Part shown: piece after piece, positions 25,311-37,785 of the stretch | How the letters are laid out: every line of letters begins with the position of its first letter | How positions within the stretch are numbered: position 1 is the first letter of the stretch | Assembly (NCBI GenBank): GCA_958295665.1 | Contig: OY282560.1 | Span: 141,786,091-141,850,090, forward strand | DNA: 64,000 nt | Direction of reading: 5' to 3' | From: Tipula vernalis | Taxonomy: Eukaryota > Arthropoda > Insecta > Diptera > Tipulidae | Program-made: the position numbers and the translations under genes | The notes under the pieces: model-generated | Databases searched by the model: none | What the model was told of the DNA's origin: nothing | The model's input: the letters and a program-made list of their open reading frames with translations, nothing else

Positions 25311-25640
25311 ACATCTTATGTTACGTAGTCGCCAAATACAGGCGAGGGGGGTTCCATAAATTTATTTGGCAACTAATACATTTTAATAGCCAGATTATTG
25401 CAATGGAAGTTAGGGGGTTCATTGCCACCGAAAATTATTTGACATAGTCGTGTTAAATTAAAATTTAGTTGTACTTCCTCCTGACACCAGAAAATGCAAG
25501 ATTATGTCGTTTCACAGGGGAAAAAACCTGTTTAACCAATACGTACAAAATGAATAGCGGTGAAGCAATAACATAATGTTTAAAACGCATATAAATTTCC
25601 TTTGATAACATCGAGTCCTTTCTTTTGAAATAATCATAAA
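25311..25640. other. Spacer without recognised gene
   Basis: It begins TGTTACGTAGTCGCC, which I first considered as a 3' LTR start, but it does not match the LTR at 21,061. Nothing else is recognised. Confidence 0.4.
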
Positions 25641-25645
25641 ACCAA

Positions 25646-26715
25646 TTACAAGTTCATAATGCTAGGAAATTTCGATTTAATAGACAATCCTTTACTAAAC
25701 TTCCAGAAGAATTTAGGATCCCTTTTAATTGAGTCCTGAACCGTACATGTAAATTTATTATAAAAAGTTCTGATATCCGACTTAATTATCTTTCGAAGAA
25801 AGCAAATTTTACTATTATTTATGGTAGTGTTAAAAGCTTGTAGTTTGGATTTTGTCGTAATCAACCTTTTCAAATGAATAGAATACCACGTCAGAAATTT
25901 GGAATTATTTCGATTTGAGTTCTGCGCATTTTTATGTATAATGTCAAAAACCCTGTTGGTAAAAATATCTTCACATGAATGAACTGTCATGTTGTGAAAC
26001 GTGTTCACACAATGGAAATTAATCGAATTGCACAATCGTATTTTTTTTAAATTTAGAACATTTAGCTTTAAACTTAATATTAAGGCGTGTGGATAAGATT
26101 GATCAATCTTGAATAATACGCTTTCTGCACGGCTTATACGGTATTGACTGCAGTTGTTGGTAATTATTAAATCAAGAGTTCTGCTAATAAAATTAGTATT
26201 TAGTGTTAATTTGCGGTTAACCAAAAAAATTAGGCGAATCAAACAACAGTTCAGTACAACGATTTTCATATTGTAAGGGGAATACTTCACCATTGTCATC
26301 GCTATTCCACTGAATAGCGGGCAGATTAAAGTCCCCAACCAATAATAACTCACTACTAGAAATTATATTTTTACAACCAAACTCGTCTAAAACTTCAAAA
26401 AATAATAGTAAATAATCATATTTAGCGTAAGCTAAATAAACTTCACATATATGTATACAGAAATCTGTGATTAATTAGCGATAGCATAACCTTGCAACAC
26501 TCAAATGGAAAATTAGTAATGGACACCGCAACAACTATTTCACGGCCTATAAGCACTTAAAACTCCACCTCCATCAAGGGAACAACTCACACTAAGGTTT
26601 TGATCACAGCGGTGTACCAAGCATAATCAGTAAGACAAATAAAATCATAACTTACCTCCAGTAGTGACAATCTAAATTCTGTACTCTTTGTTTTTAAGCC
26701 ACGTTCATCAAATGT
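25646..26715 (-). pseudogene. LINE ORF2 endonuclease and RT start, decayed
   Basis: On the minus strand the reading begins ERGLKTKSTEFRLSLLEVSY (about 26,712-26,650), then DFICLTD, CDQNLSVSCSLDGGGV (about 26,600), GDFNLPAIQWNSD (about 26,330) and a long open frame through LDLIITN. It ends with the pre-RT signature DPKFFWKFSKGLS near 25,700. The order of EN motifs (N-RGL, TE-like, GGGV, GDFN) is that of CR1/Jockey-group endonucleases, which nick target DNA to prime reverse transcription. Frameshifts lie near 26,600 and 26,270, and stops are common before 26,340. The RT catalytic core is absent. The 235-codon frame starting at 26,353 uses the wrong frame for its first 45 or so codons. Confidence 0.75.
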
Positions 26716-27618
26716 CTAAAACACAAAAGTAGATATAAATTGAATTAATAATAATAAAATATAAATTAATAAAAGAAAATTATCAGAATTAATTAATTAA
26801 TATAATGAAAAATCAGTAAAACAGCAAATTAATCAAAATAATACCCATACAAACATCTGCCGATGAAACAAAAACTTCCAATATTAAAATTAGTCCCAGA
26901 AATATAGCGATCTTCAGTTGTAACATCGTCTTCCACCGTACCGCAATGAATTCATTTAAAAAAATGAACTAATTTTTACCGGGGCACTATCGCCATCAAA
27001 CGTTTATCATTGCATTAAATTCAGTATAGTAGTAGCAGCAACATCTTTAGCATATATTTTACCGTTTCTCCCCTACAATCTAAAAACATTTCAGATAGTT
27101 GTTTCTGATGAATTTTAAAGTGAACTCCGCAACAAATGGTTTCGGTTGGTTATAGTGAATGAACAAATTATTAGAACCACTTTAAACACTGATAATTTAA
27201 TTTAATTTATTTAATTTACTAAACATTTTAAACGCATGACCACATTAAAATATTATGTTTACAATTGTTTAAAATAAATTATTTATGTAAGTACAAAAAA
27301 TTTAAACGTCTAATATTTAGTTATATGTATTTCTATTTAAAAAAAAAAAAAAATTATTTCTAGCAGAGCTTGCTCAAAATATTGAAAATATGAATTGTTA
27401 TCTAGGACTAGTTCTACATTTGTTTAATTTGGTGTTTTGACCTAACTAGGCTAAAAGAAACTCTGGGAGTGTTACGAATTTAAAAAAAAAATATAATAAA
27501 TTTAGTACAAATTAATACATGGTAAATTTAGTACTTGTGATATTTAGTACACAAGTAAAATTATATTTAAATTACCCATAGTAAATTGGTTCCTTAAAAA
27601 AAAAAAAATCATTGTGTA

Positions 27619-27829
27619 GGGGAACATGTGTGACACAACATAGACTGTGAGTGACACACCATATACTGCCACACACGCCAAATTTTCACACCCACGTAAC
27701 TTTTTTTTTTTTGGTTCAACCTTCTTTCGGAGGATGCGAATGTAAATTAAACCAAAAAAAAATTAGATGTGGCTGAGAAATTTGTCGAATTTGACAATTT
27801 ATGGTGTGTCACTGTTAAACATGTTCCCC
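27619..27829. mobile_element. MITE with TA target duplication (211 bp)
   Basis: The ends GGGGAACATG and CATGTTCCCC are perfect inverted repeats flanked by TA on both sides (27,617-27,618 and 27,830-27,831). Inside, GTGACACACC on the left is mirrored by GGTGTGTCAC on the right. There is no coding capacity. TA duplication and size fit a Tc1/mariner-type non-autonomous element. It lies inside the minus-strand LINE. Confidence 0.78.
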
Positions 27830-28099
27830 TACTAAATATTTTTACAGATGCTAATTTTCTACAAAGCGGTTCTAATAATTTGATCACCGACTGCAAGTGA
27901 ATACGTACGATATATGTATTTGATGTGCGAATTATCAAGTTCAAATCTTATTTTCCACTAACAATTTTGAGAAAATTTTCTTTCTATGTGGTTGGAATTC
28001 CTATATAATTTCGCAATTAGCTTGGTAGGGCTAATTCTCTAGAATTTCGCTTTGTTTTGCAAAAATTTAATTTAGTTTCTATTAATTGTACCTCTGCTT

Positions 28100-28412
28100 A
28101 CACAACGATTTCATTCTTTCGTCAGGATTTCAATATGTTTCTCGACTTTTACAACTCTGTCTTTCAGCTTAGTAACGTTCATCAGACTTGTTTGTATGGA
28201 ATCTAAAGTTCGCGAAATATCTCTCTCCTATAATAGTTTTATTGTAGTTGTTGTTTGTTAAGTTTTTACATGTGTAATATCAGCCACCATTTTTCTATAG
28301 AACTTCGTAGAAGAATCCGGTATTACACAATCACCACAGCGAAACCTCAGCGATTTTCTAACGATATTTCTTTTGCATATACCACAAAAATTTAACTTAT
28401 TAGAATATTCTG
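28100..28412 (-). pseudogene. LINE ORF1 start with PHD-like cysteine motif
   Basis: A minus-strand ATG at 28,412 gives MSEYSNKLNFCGICKRNIVR, followed by LRFRCGDC. This CxxC...CxxC start resembles the PHD-like finger at the N-terminus of ORF1 in CR1/Jockey-group LINEs, although the following His/Cys pair is not visible. A coiled-coil-like stretch (TLDSIQTSLMNVTKLKDRVV) lies at about 28,215-28,155 in another frame. Its position, upstream of and in the same orientation as the ORF2 remnant at 26,715, supports ORF1 of the same element. Assignment is inferred from motif and context. Confidence 0.5.
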
Positions 28413-28605
28413 ACATTAATAAGATAAATCCATAAAAGTGAGTTGTTGATGTCAAAAATGATTCACAAAAAAATCCGTTTTCATTATTCAAGCTAACACT
28501 GATATGTTATTCAAATGCACAAGGCAATTTTCAATATACAACACATACATTATTTAATTATGGGAATGTTTATAATATTAAACAATTACAAAATAAATAA
28601 ATAAA

Positions 28606-28836
28606 ATGTATATATGTGCCGTACGGCAGACCGAAGTACATATAATGAAATCCCGTATTCGAGGAGAACCTCCTCCGAGCGAGGTTATCGCATGCGTGCA
28701 ATCCAGTTTACGACATTATACATTCAGTATGTGTTGCGGTGATTTCAATTTTCCTGATATTGTTTGGTTTGCTGTTTCGCTCTCTTCTATTAATCAAAAA
28801 GCATTGGCCGTTATTGGTCCAATAGGTAGTATTTAA
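28606..28836 (+). pseudogene. LINE endonuclease fragment, plus strand
   Basis: The open frame contains EPPPSEVIACVQSSLRHY followed by MCCGDFNFPDIVWF (about 28,728-28,770), which matches the YxPP...GDFNFPDIxW core of CR1/Jockey-type LINE endonucleases. Only about 75 codons survive, and no other LINE motif is visible downstream. It faces away from the minus-strand LINE that ends at 28,420. Confidence 0.5.
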
Positions 28837-28839
28837 AAC

Positions 28840-31227
28840 TATGATAAATAACAAAATGGGAAATGGAAAACAAAAAAATTGCCTTTTATGTAATTCGTAT
28901 ACTAAAATCAAAACCAAAATTCAATCGTATTAATAAATGAATAATAAAAAAATGTGTACGTTTTGTGTTACAGCCGTTTGTCTCTGTACATCAACTTTGG
29001 TAGTATTTTTTTATTCGTATTGAGACGTCTGTAAAGTATTAATTTAGTGCGAGCTGCCCCTGTTATTTCTGTAATCTGCTTGCCAAATACTTTCAGTCCG
29101 CCTAGTAACCATTCATTGTCCCCTCTGATGTAAATAAGAGGGCTGGGAATGATGGCGTTCAACCCATCCTTATTAAGAATTGTGCTGAAAATTTAGTTCT
29201 GCCGCTGACTTACTTCCTTAGTGAAAGCCGGCTTGGTTCGATTTTTCAATTCGTTTGATTTTTAAATCTGGTAAATATTCGGAAATTACCAATTATCTTT
29301 CTGCCATACACAAACTTTGCGACTTTTCGAAGATCTACAATAATTTCCTGTGGACATTTTTTGAAATCTTCATGTTAAGAATACCTTGGCTGATCCTCAC
29401 AGATCAGTAAGTGATAAGAAACGAATAAAAAAAAAAAATTTAGAGGCATCAAACCTAGTACTAACTTTGGTTCCTCAATACTTCTAAATGAACTTGTGAA
29501 TTACTGACTTAACCACACGCCTTCGAGCTGTGTTATTTCGATTATTCCCACGAACTGTTTGCTGATTTGAAATTTAAAACGCCTACAGAAGATTCAAGTA
29601 GACCCCAAAAATATAAAAATCATAAACATCTGCATTAAAATAAGATAAATTATATCAACACTTTATATATGAATATACAGTAAACATGTGTGTGCCAAGA
29701 AATACTCATTCAATTTGTAATAAAGGGGCACATTGAAAGAAAAAAATAAACTTTTAACAATAAATTTTCTTTTAAACACCTACCCTACCTATGAATATCT
29801 AAGTTGTTTCACCCCCTAAACTTTAGATATCTTTTAAATAAATATTTCATGAAAATCGATTGAAATTTTTCAACAAATTGTTTTTTTTTTTTAATAATAT
29901 TGGACCCTTCTTTCAAAGGGCATTTTTCATTTTTGTCTAACCTAAGTAGGGTTAACTATAACAATACTGAATATATGTACGGATCGCTACATAAAATCTC
30001 ATCAAAATACAATAAAAGTCATATAGAAATGTTTTCTTCTTCAGTCTTTATGGATAGATTTATTACAGTTAGATAGAAAATAGATGGATCAGAATGGTTT
30101 CATTATTACAACTTAGAGATACTCAGTAGTTTATTTATATGGACAATTGGAAATACAATGACGAGTTTGGGCTAATTTAATAAAACGTTCCAATGATTTG
30201 ATAGAATAATGTGCATTTACTGGCCTCACTGGTTAATCGATTGTTTTTCACGTACATGTGTACAAAATATTTAACAATCAAATAAATATTTAGAGGAAAT
30301 CCCAAATGATTTTTTATAACAATATTTACATAACAGCAAAGAAAATATTTTCCAAAATATTTGTTGTGGTTGCTGTTTCACAGAATTATCATATCATTAT
30401 ACAACATTTTTAATGTTCATATTTCCCTTCCGCTCAAAGCAAAATATCTTGAACCTGTTTCTTTGAATATGGTGAAAAATCATATTCATCTTAGCTCCTA
30501 CATCAATTTAAAAATGTATAAAAATCATTTTGCAACAGCAAAAACATAAAATTTATAAATTAATAATTTTCCATATGGAAAGCGTCATAATCTAAAAGAA
30601 GAAATTCTTTTGAATTGGAAATTTTTTACAATTTAAACGTGTACATTGTATACACTAACAACAAAAAGCACATAACGATTAGATACAAAATTTATTTACA
30701 AAGAGTCATGTTATGTACAAAGCTGAAGAAAATAAGAAGAAGAAATATAAAAGAAAACAAAATTCCGTTTGAAATTTAAGACTAAATGAAAATACCGGAA
30801 ACCGGAATTCGGTAAGTGTTTATAAAGACAGTACAGTAATTTTATTTTATATCAATAGAGATGTGAGTTAAAAGTTATTTTATGAATTTTGTTGAAATGT
30901 AGATCACAAATAACTTCGTTTAAATATAGAAGAGCTTTAGTATATGCAACAAGAAAATTTAAATCACAACGAATATTTTCCGGCTGAACAAATTGCAATG
31001 TTACATTAGCAGTGAAACAAGACAATTCGTATTACCAATTCAACATCGTTTGAGTGCTAAGTGATTGTTGCCACATATTAAACCATGTAGTCAGCCCTGT
31101 TGTATGGATGCGTTCGTGCTATAAAAAAAAAATAAAAATATAAAAAAAAGAATTTGACAGCAAAAAGGGAGGAGATAAAAAAGAAAAGCAGTGTAGTCAA
31201 CACCAAAAATTAAATTAAAAAGTTTTT
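28840..31227. other. AT-rich sequence without a recognisable gene
   Basis: A minus-strand frame at 28,968-29,162 has protein-like composition (LLGGLKVFGKQITEITGAAR) but is not recognised. The rest is AT-rich with A- and T-runs. Leader sequence of the BEL element probably begins before 31,228, but I could not define an LTR. Confidence 0.4.
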
Positions 31228-31470
31228 TTGCAGCAGGATTCCCAAATATTCCAGCTTACAAATAAAGTGTTTATTGATTTAATCGAGAGAGTGAACCAAG
31301 CAGCATCGATCCACAAAAATCGATCACCACGAGGAAAAAGCCTCAAACATCCCATCCTTATTGCGCCATCTTGCAATAATCTACAAAATTACTTTTTATT
31401 TTTCCTCGATTGGGTTGGTTTGATTGGAATAATACCACTCGTGAAGTTCATCATAATATAAATATACACA

Positions 31471-33000
31471 ATGAACGGTGTGAACAATTTCCAGAAATCA
31501 TCAATAACAGTTCGATCGCCACCACAACACGTGCTAAACGAATCGAACTGCAGTAACTGCAAACGCGTTGACACCAACGATATGGTGCAGTGCGACAAGT
31601 GTGGTATGTGGTTTCATTTTGAATGCATTGGTGTCACGCAGGCAATCCAGGACGAGGATTGGGTTTGCAGTACGTGCTCCGGCCTGTCTATTGCCGGAGA
31701 CACCATAATCACCCACCCGGTACTGAAGTCGTCGAGCAAGAAGAACTTAAATAGATCCGTAAGTGCCCGATCTACAAAATCCTCACGCAAGAGGATACAG
31801 TTGGAACTTCAGAAGCTGGAGGAAATTCGCAAGTTAAAAGAAATCAGAGGTAAGGAAAGGGAAGCCGAGGATCGCGATTATATAAATAAAAAGCTGGAAA
31901 TCCTCGAGCAGCAAATTGACGATGAATCCGAATCTGATGAAGACGATGGGGTTAAGGCAAACCATGCGGATGTCAGTCATTGGGTTGAGCAACACCAAAG
32001 TCAGATGGGAAAGCCAGCAATTAAACATGTTCCACCTCAAGCAGCTGATATGGCTGCCATGGCGACATTTGTTGAAATGTTTATCATTAACCAAATGGCG
32101 AACGTATCGATAACGAGAACTGGTCAACAGCCATATCGACAACAATCGGTACCCCGTGTGAAGTCAAATACGCTACAAATTTTAAATAGACAGATACCAG
32201 TCTCACATGATCGTGGCGCCATTCCGGTCAGTTTGAACAACACGCATCAGCCTTCTTATATTAAACCAGCAGCGTCTATGGGTGTCCAACAACTACCTGT
32301 ACCAAATGCTGCAACGGCGCCCATTTTGAGGGCTGATCGGCTCGCCGCAAGACATGTAGTTTCCAAGGAGCTTCCTCACTTCAGCGGGCAACCATCGGAA
32401 TGGCCGATGTTCATAAACAGCTACGAAAGTTCAACAGAGACATGGCGGCTTAGCATGCCGTCTACTGTTACCATCGTCAGTATCGGATGTGATAACAACC
32501 CTGAGAATGTTGTAAGGCCGCCCAGAATTAATCATCCGCACACTACTTCAGAAGATCAGAGGCGAACCGGCTCCAAAAGCAGAAAAACTAGAAACCCTAA
32601 TTTCATTTGCGTTGTCGGTGCAAAACCTATTCGCCACGATCGAAGCTGCCGGACTACTGGCACTTATGAATAATCCATCGTTGTTACAGTAGTTAACAGA
32701 CCGTTTACTGCCTCACATAAAATTAAACTGGGCCGTATATCAAGAGTCTGTGCCAGCGTCACGTTATCCACGTTTTGGAACTGGCTTTTTGATATCGCGC
32801 AAGCAGCAAGTGCAGTTATCATACCTTCTCCCGTTTCTGTCAGTATTAACGCCAGGCAAGAAAAACTACAATCTAGCGAGAAAGGCTATCTGCATACGCA
32901 CGCGGGAGATACCAAAGATAATCAAACACCTGTGTAAAAAATCCGGTGATATTCTAAAAAGCTGTGAGAGTTTCAACAACATGAATCGCAGTGAACGTTG
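31471..33000 (+). pseudogene. BEL Gag with N-terminal PHD finger, broken
   Basis: The ATG at 31,471 starts a 400-codon frame. Residues 27-69 form a complete C4HC3 PHD finger (C27, C30, C41, C44, H49, C52, C66, C69; core VQCDKCGMWFHFEC). A charged coiled-coil-like region follows at about residues 105-150 (RIQLELQKLEEIRKLKEIRG), then the DUF1759 start ELPHFSGQPSEWPMF near residue 304. At about 32,440 the true Gag frame shifts; ELIIRTLLQKIRGEP (about 32,540) and NNPSLLQ then LPHIKLNWA (about 32,670-32,740) lie in other frames. PHD fingers read histone-tail marks in host proteins. In BEL Gags the role is not known to me; chromatin targeting is an inference. Confidence 0.85.
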
Positions 33001-33014
33001 AAACACTGTAAAAG

Positions 33015-36000
33015 AAAATTGTCTGTGCCGAAAGCGTCTCGGACTGCACTACCACTTTCGTTGCAAATATGCCAAGCAATGTGGCACGCAGGGTTTTAAA
33101 GCGTTACACCATCCACTTCTTCATGGCGAAGTACGACCCGAAGTGAAAGAAGGTGTGAAACCACTAGCACATTGCGCTTTACATTGTAATGCACAACGTC
33201 GATCGCCACAATAACTCCTTTTCCGAATCATTCCGGTCACTGTCCGCGGTGAAAAAGCATCAGCAAATACGTTTGCTTTCCTTGATGATGGCTCATCTTT
33301 AACGCTCTTAGATAAAGAATCAGCTAAAGAGCTCGAATTAGAAGGAACACCTGAGAGCTTATGCCTGAGATGGACGGCAGATACTGTTCGAGAAGAAAAG
33401 GATTCTAAGATAGTTTTGCAGCAAATATCGGGAAACTATCAAGGGAGTCGAAATACCGCATCAATAACATCAGAACCGTCAGTAGTCTAAATCTACCTGT
33501 GCAATCCGTGGCAGCGCAAAAAATGTCCGCTAAGTATCATCATCTACGGGGAGTTCCGATCCAGGATTACTACAAAGCCGTCCCTCGTATTATCATTGGG
33601 ATTGAAAACTGGAAGCTAGTAATACCATTACAGGCAAGGGAGGGAACCTCATAGCAACCGGCGGTTACCAAAACAAAATTAGGGTAGGCTGTGCACGGTT
33701 TTTACGATCAAAACAAAGCAGCCGATTCTAATTTGTCGTCGCCGCAATACCATTATAGTTTACATATGTGTGATTGCAACAGTGATCAGCGGATGGAGAC
33801 TATGGTTAAGAGTTTTTCTTGTTAGAAAGGTTCGGCGTGAAGAAGCCTGACATCATTTTGGAAACTAGCATGGAAAAACGTGCGCGCGAGGTATTAGAGG
33901 CAACCACGATCCGCAGAGAGCACCGGTTTGAAACAGGTTTGCTCTGGATGGAACAGGTCTGCTCTGGGCAAAAACGATTAGTGTGTCTCGAAAAGAAGAT
34001 GCAATGAAACCATGATTTGGCCGAAATCCTAAAGGAGAAAATTCGTGATTATCTCGCCAAGGGTTACGTGCATAAGTTGTTACCACATGAGCTGATTGAG
34101 CCATCTCCAAGAATATGGTATCTAGCCATATTTGCGGTGAATAATCCGAATAAAGCGAATAAAATTCGCCTTGTATGGAATGCAGCCTGCAAAGTAAACG
34201 GAATATCGTTGAATTCAGTTCTCATGAAGGGTCCAGATCAACTTGCTGCTTTGCCAGGAGTGATTCAAAGATTTAGGGAGAGAAGAGTGGCCATCTGTCG
34301 TGACAAAAAGGAAATGTTTCACCAGATACGCATTTGAGAGGCCGATCAACAATCACACCGGTTCCTATGGACAGACGGGGACCAAAGTAAAGAACCTGAC
34401 GTTTATGTGATGCAGGTTATGACGTTTTGGGGCGACTTGCTCCCCCAGTTCGGCGCAGTATATAAAAAACGTGAACGCACTAAATTTTGCAGAAAAGTAT
34501 CCACGAGCTTGGATCCAGTTGTTACCACAGATAGCGCAGATACGGATTCCTCGATGGTATGGAATACGAGGAGACACAGAAACAATACAACTGCATATAT
34601 TTGTCGATGCGAATGAACACGCCTTTGCAGCAATTGCCTACTTCCGCATCGTAAGTGGCGACGAAATCCACTGCACCCTGGTTGCGGCTAAAACTAAAGT
34701 CGCACCACTTACACCACTATCAATCCCTCGACTTGAGTTAAAAGCGGCGATGCTCGGGGCCCAACTACCTAACAGCATTGTTGATTCCCACTCCATCCAA
34801 GATCGATTCAAGAACGGTGGTCTGCTGGCTACAATCCGACCATAGTAAATGTCACCAGTTCGTGGCACATCGTATTGGTGAAATAATGGAAACCACGAAA
34901 TTAAAAGAATGGAGGTGAATTCCCACCAAAAATAATGTAGCGGATGATGGCACAAAATGGAAGAAACTGCCAGATTTGAATTCATCGAGTCGATGGCTGA
35001 ACGGGTCTGAATTTCTTCGACTAGCTGAACCATGGTGGCCCAACCAAACCCAAGACGTCCACGAGGCTCCCATTGAGGAACGGCGGGCTCACTACATACA
35101 TACGATTTTCCAGCTGGCAGCGCCTTCTTCGTGTGCAAGCATATGTGTTGAGGTATGTTAATAACTTAAGATGCAGAATCCATAACATGGCCGGTAGCGT
35201 AGGACCTATCGCTCAAGCCGAGCTTGTTAAAGGAAACAATGAGCTCTATCGTCGAGCCCAGTTTGATGCTCATCAAAAGGAGGTAGAAATCCTGCTACGT
35301 AACAAATCGGTTCCTATAGATGAGCAAGTGAACATTCCGGAAAGCAGCCCCATTTATAGGAGTTCGCCATATGTAGACGACGTTGGCATTTTAGGGATGA
35401 AAGGGAGGATTGATGCTTCGGAAGATGTAGGTAGGTATCAACAGCGACCAATATTGCTGCCGAAAGGTCACAGGGTGACTTATCTGTTAGTCATGTCATA
35501 CCATCGAAACCGTTGTTAACGAACTCCTTCAGCAAGACGTAATTCCAGGCGTACGATAGTTATTGAAAATAGTACGATCTTCCTGCCAGAGATGTAAGAA
35601 TCAGAGGGCCCTCCCTCGTGAGCCACAAATGGTGAATTTACCAACAGTTCGGTTTGCATCTTTCACACGACCATTCTCTTATATCGGCATGGGCCGATGA
35701 ACGTCTCGGTTGGACGTCGTACGGAGAAGAGGTGGGGAGTCCTGTTCACTTGCTTGATGATACGGGCAGTATATATTGAAACAGCGCATAGTTTAACCAC
35801 CAATTCATGCATAACGAAATACACAGTGACAATGGAACGAATTTACGCGAAGCGGAAGCCGAGTTGCGTCGCGCCCTAACTGAAATCGATCCGAGTCGAC
35901 TTCATGCAGAATTCACAACCCCGGATTCCAAATGGCTGTTAAACCCGCCAGCGTCACCACACATGGGTGGCTGCTGGTAACGCCTGGTACGCTCAATCAA

Positions 36001-36480
36001 AAACACTTTATACCAGATTATGCCTCAGCGAAACCCAGGAGACGAATTGCTTCGAAACTTGTTAATAGAGGTTGAGTACATTATCAATTCTCGTCCACTA
36101 ACGTTCGTTTCCATTGACAGCGCCGATTCTGAAGTCCTGACACCAAACCATTTTTTGCTGCGATCATCAAACGGCACTAAACCCCCAGGCGAATTCAATG
36201 ATAACGACATAATACTCAGAAAGAATTGGCGGAAGTCGCAACATTTAGCGAACATATTTTGGAAGCGATGGTTAACCGAATATCTACCCACTCTGACGAA
36301 GCGAACGAAATGGTTCATGCCTGTAAAACCGATTGAAAAAGGCAAAGTGGTCCTTATCGTTGATAACAACTTATCACGAAATTCGTGGCCGAAGAGATTG
36401 GTAATTGAAACAAACCTTACCAAGGATGGGCAGGTGAGAAGTGCTGTCGTACAAACCAATCATACAATTCAAACAAAATA
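33015..36480 (+). pseudogene. BEL pol (protease, RT, A17 region, integrase, DUF5641), broken
   Basis: A zinc-knuckle region (CLCRKRLGLHYHF, ending HHPLLH) lies at about 33,022-33,125. The DUF1758 protease has FLDDGSSLTLLD at about 33,285. RT starts with the family signature FETGLLW (about 33,930), then IRLVWNAACKVNGISLNSVL (about 34,160) and RDKKEMFHQIRI (about 34,300). The YVDD box is missing: sequence jumps from NALNFAEKYPRAW (about 34,500) to the A17 region (IFVDANEHAFAAIAYFR, LSIPRLELKAAMLGAQL at about 34,725-34,775). Integrase pieces lie at 35,160-35,900. The DUF5641 end (SRPLTFVS, LTPNHFLL) occupies 36,020-36,480. Frameshifts and a deletion of the RT palm make it non-functional. Confidence 0.85.
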
Positions 36481-36489
36481 ATCTTCAAT

Positions 36490-37543
36490 TTCCAGCAATC
36501 AACAGACAAAATTATATGAAAGGACAATTAAAATACAATGAGATAGTACAGTTGGACCCTTTAGCTAAACAAGGGAAGGGAGTAAATGAAAACGAACGAG
36601 AAGATAATGGAAAAAACATATCACAAAGTGCTTGAACATTTTAAATCACTTTTGAAATTATCAAACCTATCATGGAAAAAGGAAAAATGCCGGATGAAGT
36701 CAATAATATATTAGATATTAATTCAATTGAATTATATAAAAATGATCCAGGAGAACAACTAACTGGATTAAATTATTTAAATACAGAATGATTATAATAC
36801 AAATTAACTTACAAAGTATTAAGAATAAAAAAGAATTACATATTTGAAAAATTCCTTAAAGAGATGAATGCAGATGTAGCAATTATAAGTGAAAGATGGA
36901 CCACAGACAAAAATATACCCAATATTAACAACTATAGAGCAATAATTAATAGCAGACAAGATGGTTATGGAGGGTGTGGAGTACTAATAAGAAAGAACGT
37001 TCCGTTAATATCATCAAAAATAATAAATATAAATCCAATAGAAGCCATGGAAACACAAATAAAAATAAACAATATTAATTACAGGAATATATCTTTCTAC
37101 AACTCTACAAGAAATAAAAACTTAACTCAAGAAGTATACCATCAATTTGAAATACTATTAAAAAAATACGAAAATCAAAATAATACAATATAATAATAGG
37201 AGGAGACATAAATACAAAACGTAAACTATGGGGAAGAAATAATAAACCTAATAAGCTTGGAATGATGATTGCAAAAAGTATTCTTACATATCAATACAAA
37301 ATTTTAAATGATGGACCTTCTACACATCAGAATCTGTATAATTTCACTGACACAACAATAGACATAATGCTCTCATCATTAAATATAGCTAACAAAATCA
37401 AATGGGAATGTACAAGCAACAATTTACTATCAGATCATATTCCAATAAAACTAACAATAGGTGAAAACATAACCACAGATAATCCCAATAATTCAATTAA
37501 ATTAAAAGTCAATAAAAAAAATAATAGATGAAATTAAAAACCT
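36490..37543 (+). mobile_element. I-clade LINE, 5' part (endonuclease)
   Basis: After a short ORF1-like tail, ORF2 begins near 36,790 (MIIIQINLQSIKNKKELH). A frameshift follows, then DVAIISERWT (about 36,870), GGCGVLIRK (about 36,970), IIIGGDINTKRKLWGRNNK (about 37,195) and SDHIPIKLT (about 37,430). These are the endonuclease motifs of an I/Jockey-type LINE; the RNase H found after the interruption places it in the I clade. The reading is cut at 37,543 by the EnSpm-like transposon and resumes at 43,141. Confidence 0.83.
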
Positions 37544-37636
37544 CCCAACTAACAAATTATGTCGATTATAGGTAGATTTTTACTTAAAAATAGTCTTTGA
37601 AAACGAAAAACACTAACCAAATAGGTGTAAGGTTAC

Positions 37637-37785
37637 ATCGAATCGACGTCGAATCAACCTAATTGGAGAATTTTTCGACGTCGATTCGACGTAAAATTAT
37701 ACCTAAAAAGTGTTATTTAGGTACATTTTCACTTTCTCCTTTTACCTATTTTTGGTTAGTTTTACGTCGATTCGACGGAAAATAT
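37637..37785. repeat. Cluster of TCGAATCGACG palindromic motifs
   Basis: Three close copies of a CGTCGATTCGACG-type motif occur: ATCGAATCGACGTCGAATC near 37,638, CGACGTCGATTCGACGT near 37,676 and ACGTCGATTCGACGG near 37,764. They lie within the first 250 bp of the transposon and are much more GC-rich than their surroundings. By analogy with other CACTA elements they may bind an element-encoded protein; that is inference. Confidence 0.6.

Larger units (their letters stand above)
25640..28420 (-). mobile_element. CR1/Jockey-like LINE remnant, minus strand
   Basis: Reading leftwards, the element starts with an ORF1-like zinc-finger segment (28,412), then a coiled-coil-like stretch near 28,230-28,130. 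About 1.3 kb of AT-rich sequence follows, containing the MITE at 27,619. ORF2 endonuclease sequence starts near 26,715 and continues to 25,640 at the start of the RT. Both ORFs are decayed. The 5' boundary is uncertain, and the RT core is missing. Confidence 0.7.
31228..36480 (+). mobile_element. BEL/Pao LTR retrotransposon, dead, LTRs not found
   Basis: The order is PHD finger, Gag (DUF1759), CCHC knuckle, aspartic protease (DUF1758), RT, A17/RNase H-like region, integrase and DUF5641. This is the BEL/Pao layout seen in insects. Many frameshifts and internal deletions break it. No LTR pair or primer site could be found; the I-type LINE begins right after the DUF5641 end, so the 3' side is probably truncated. 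Confidence 0.88.

Noticed and set aside
25315..25640. TGTTACGTAGTCGCC as a gypsy 3' LTR start
   Set aside because: It does not match the putative 5' LTR at 21,061 beyond the first five bases.
34638..35138. 166-codon minus-strand frame inside the BEL element
   Set aside because: It is a shadow of the A17 and integrase region on the plus strand.
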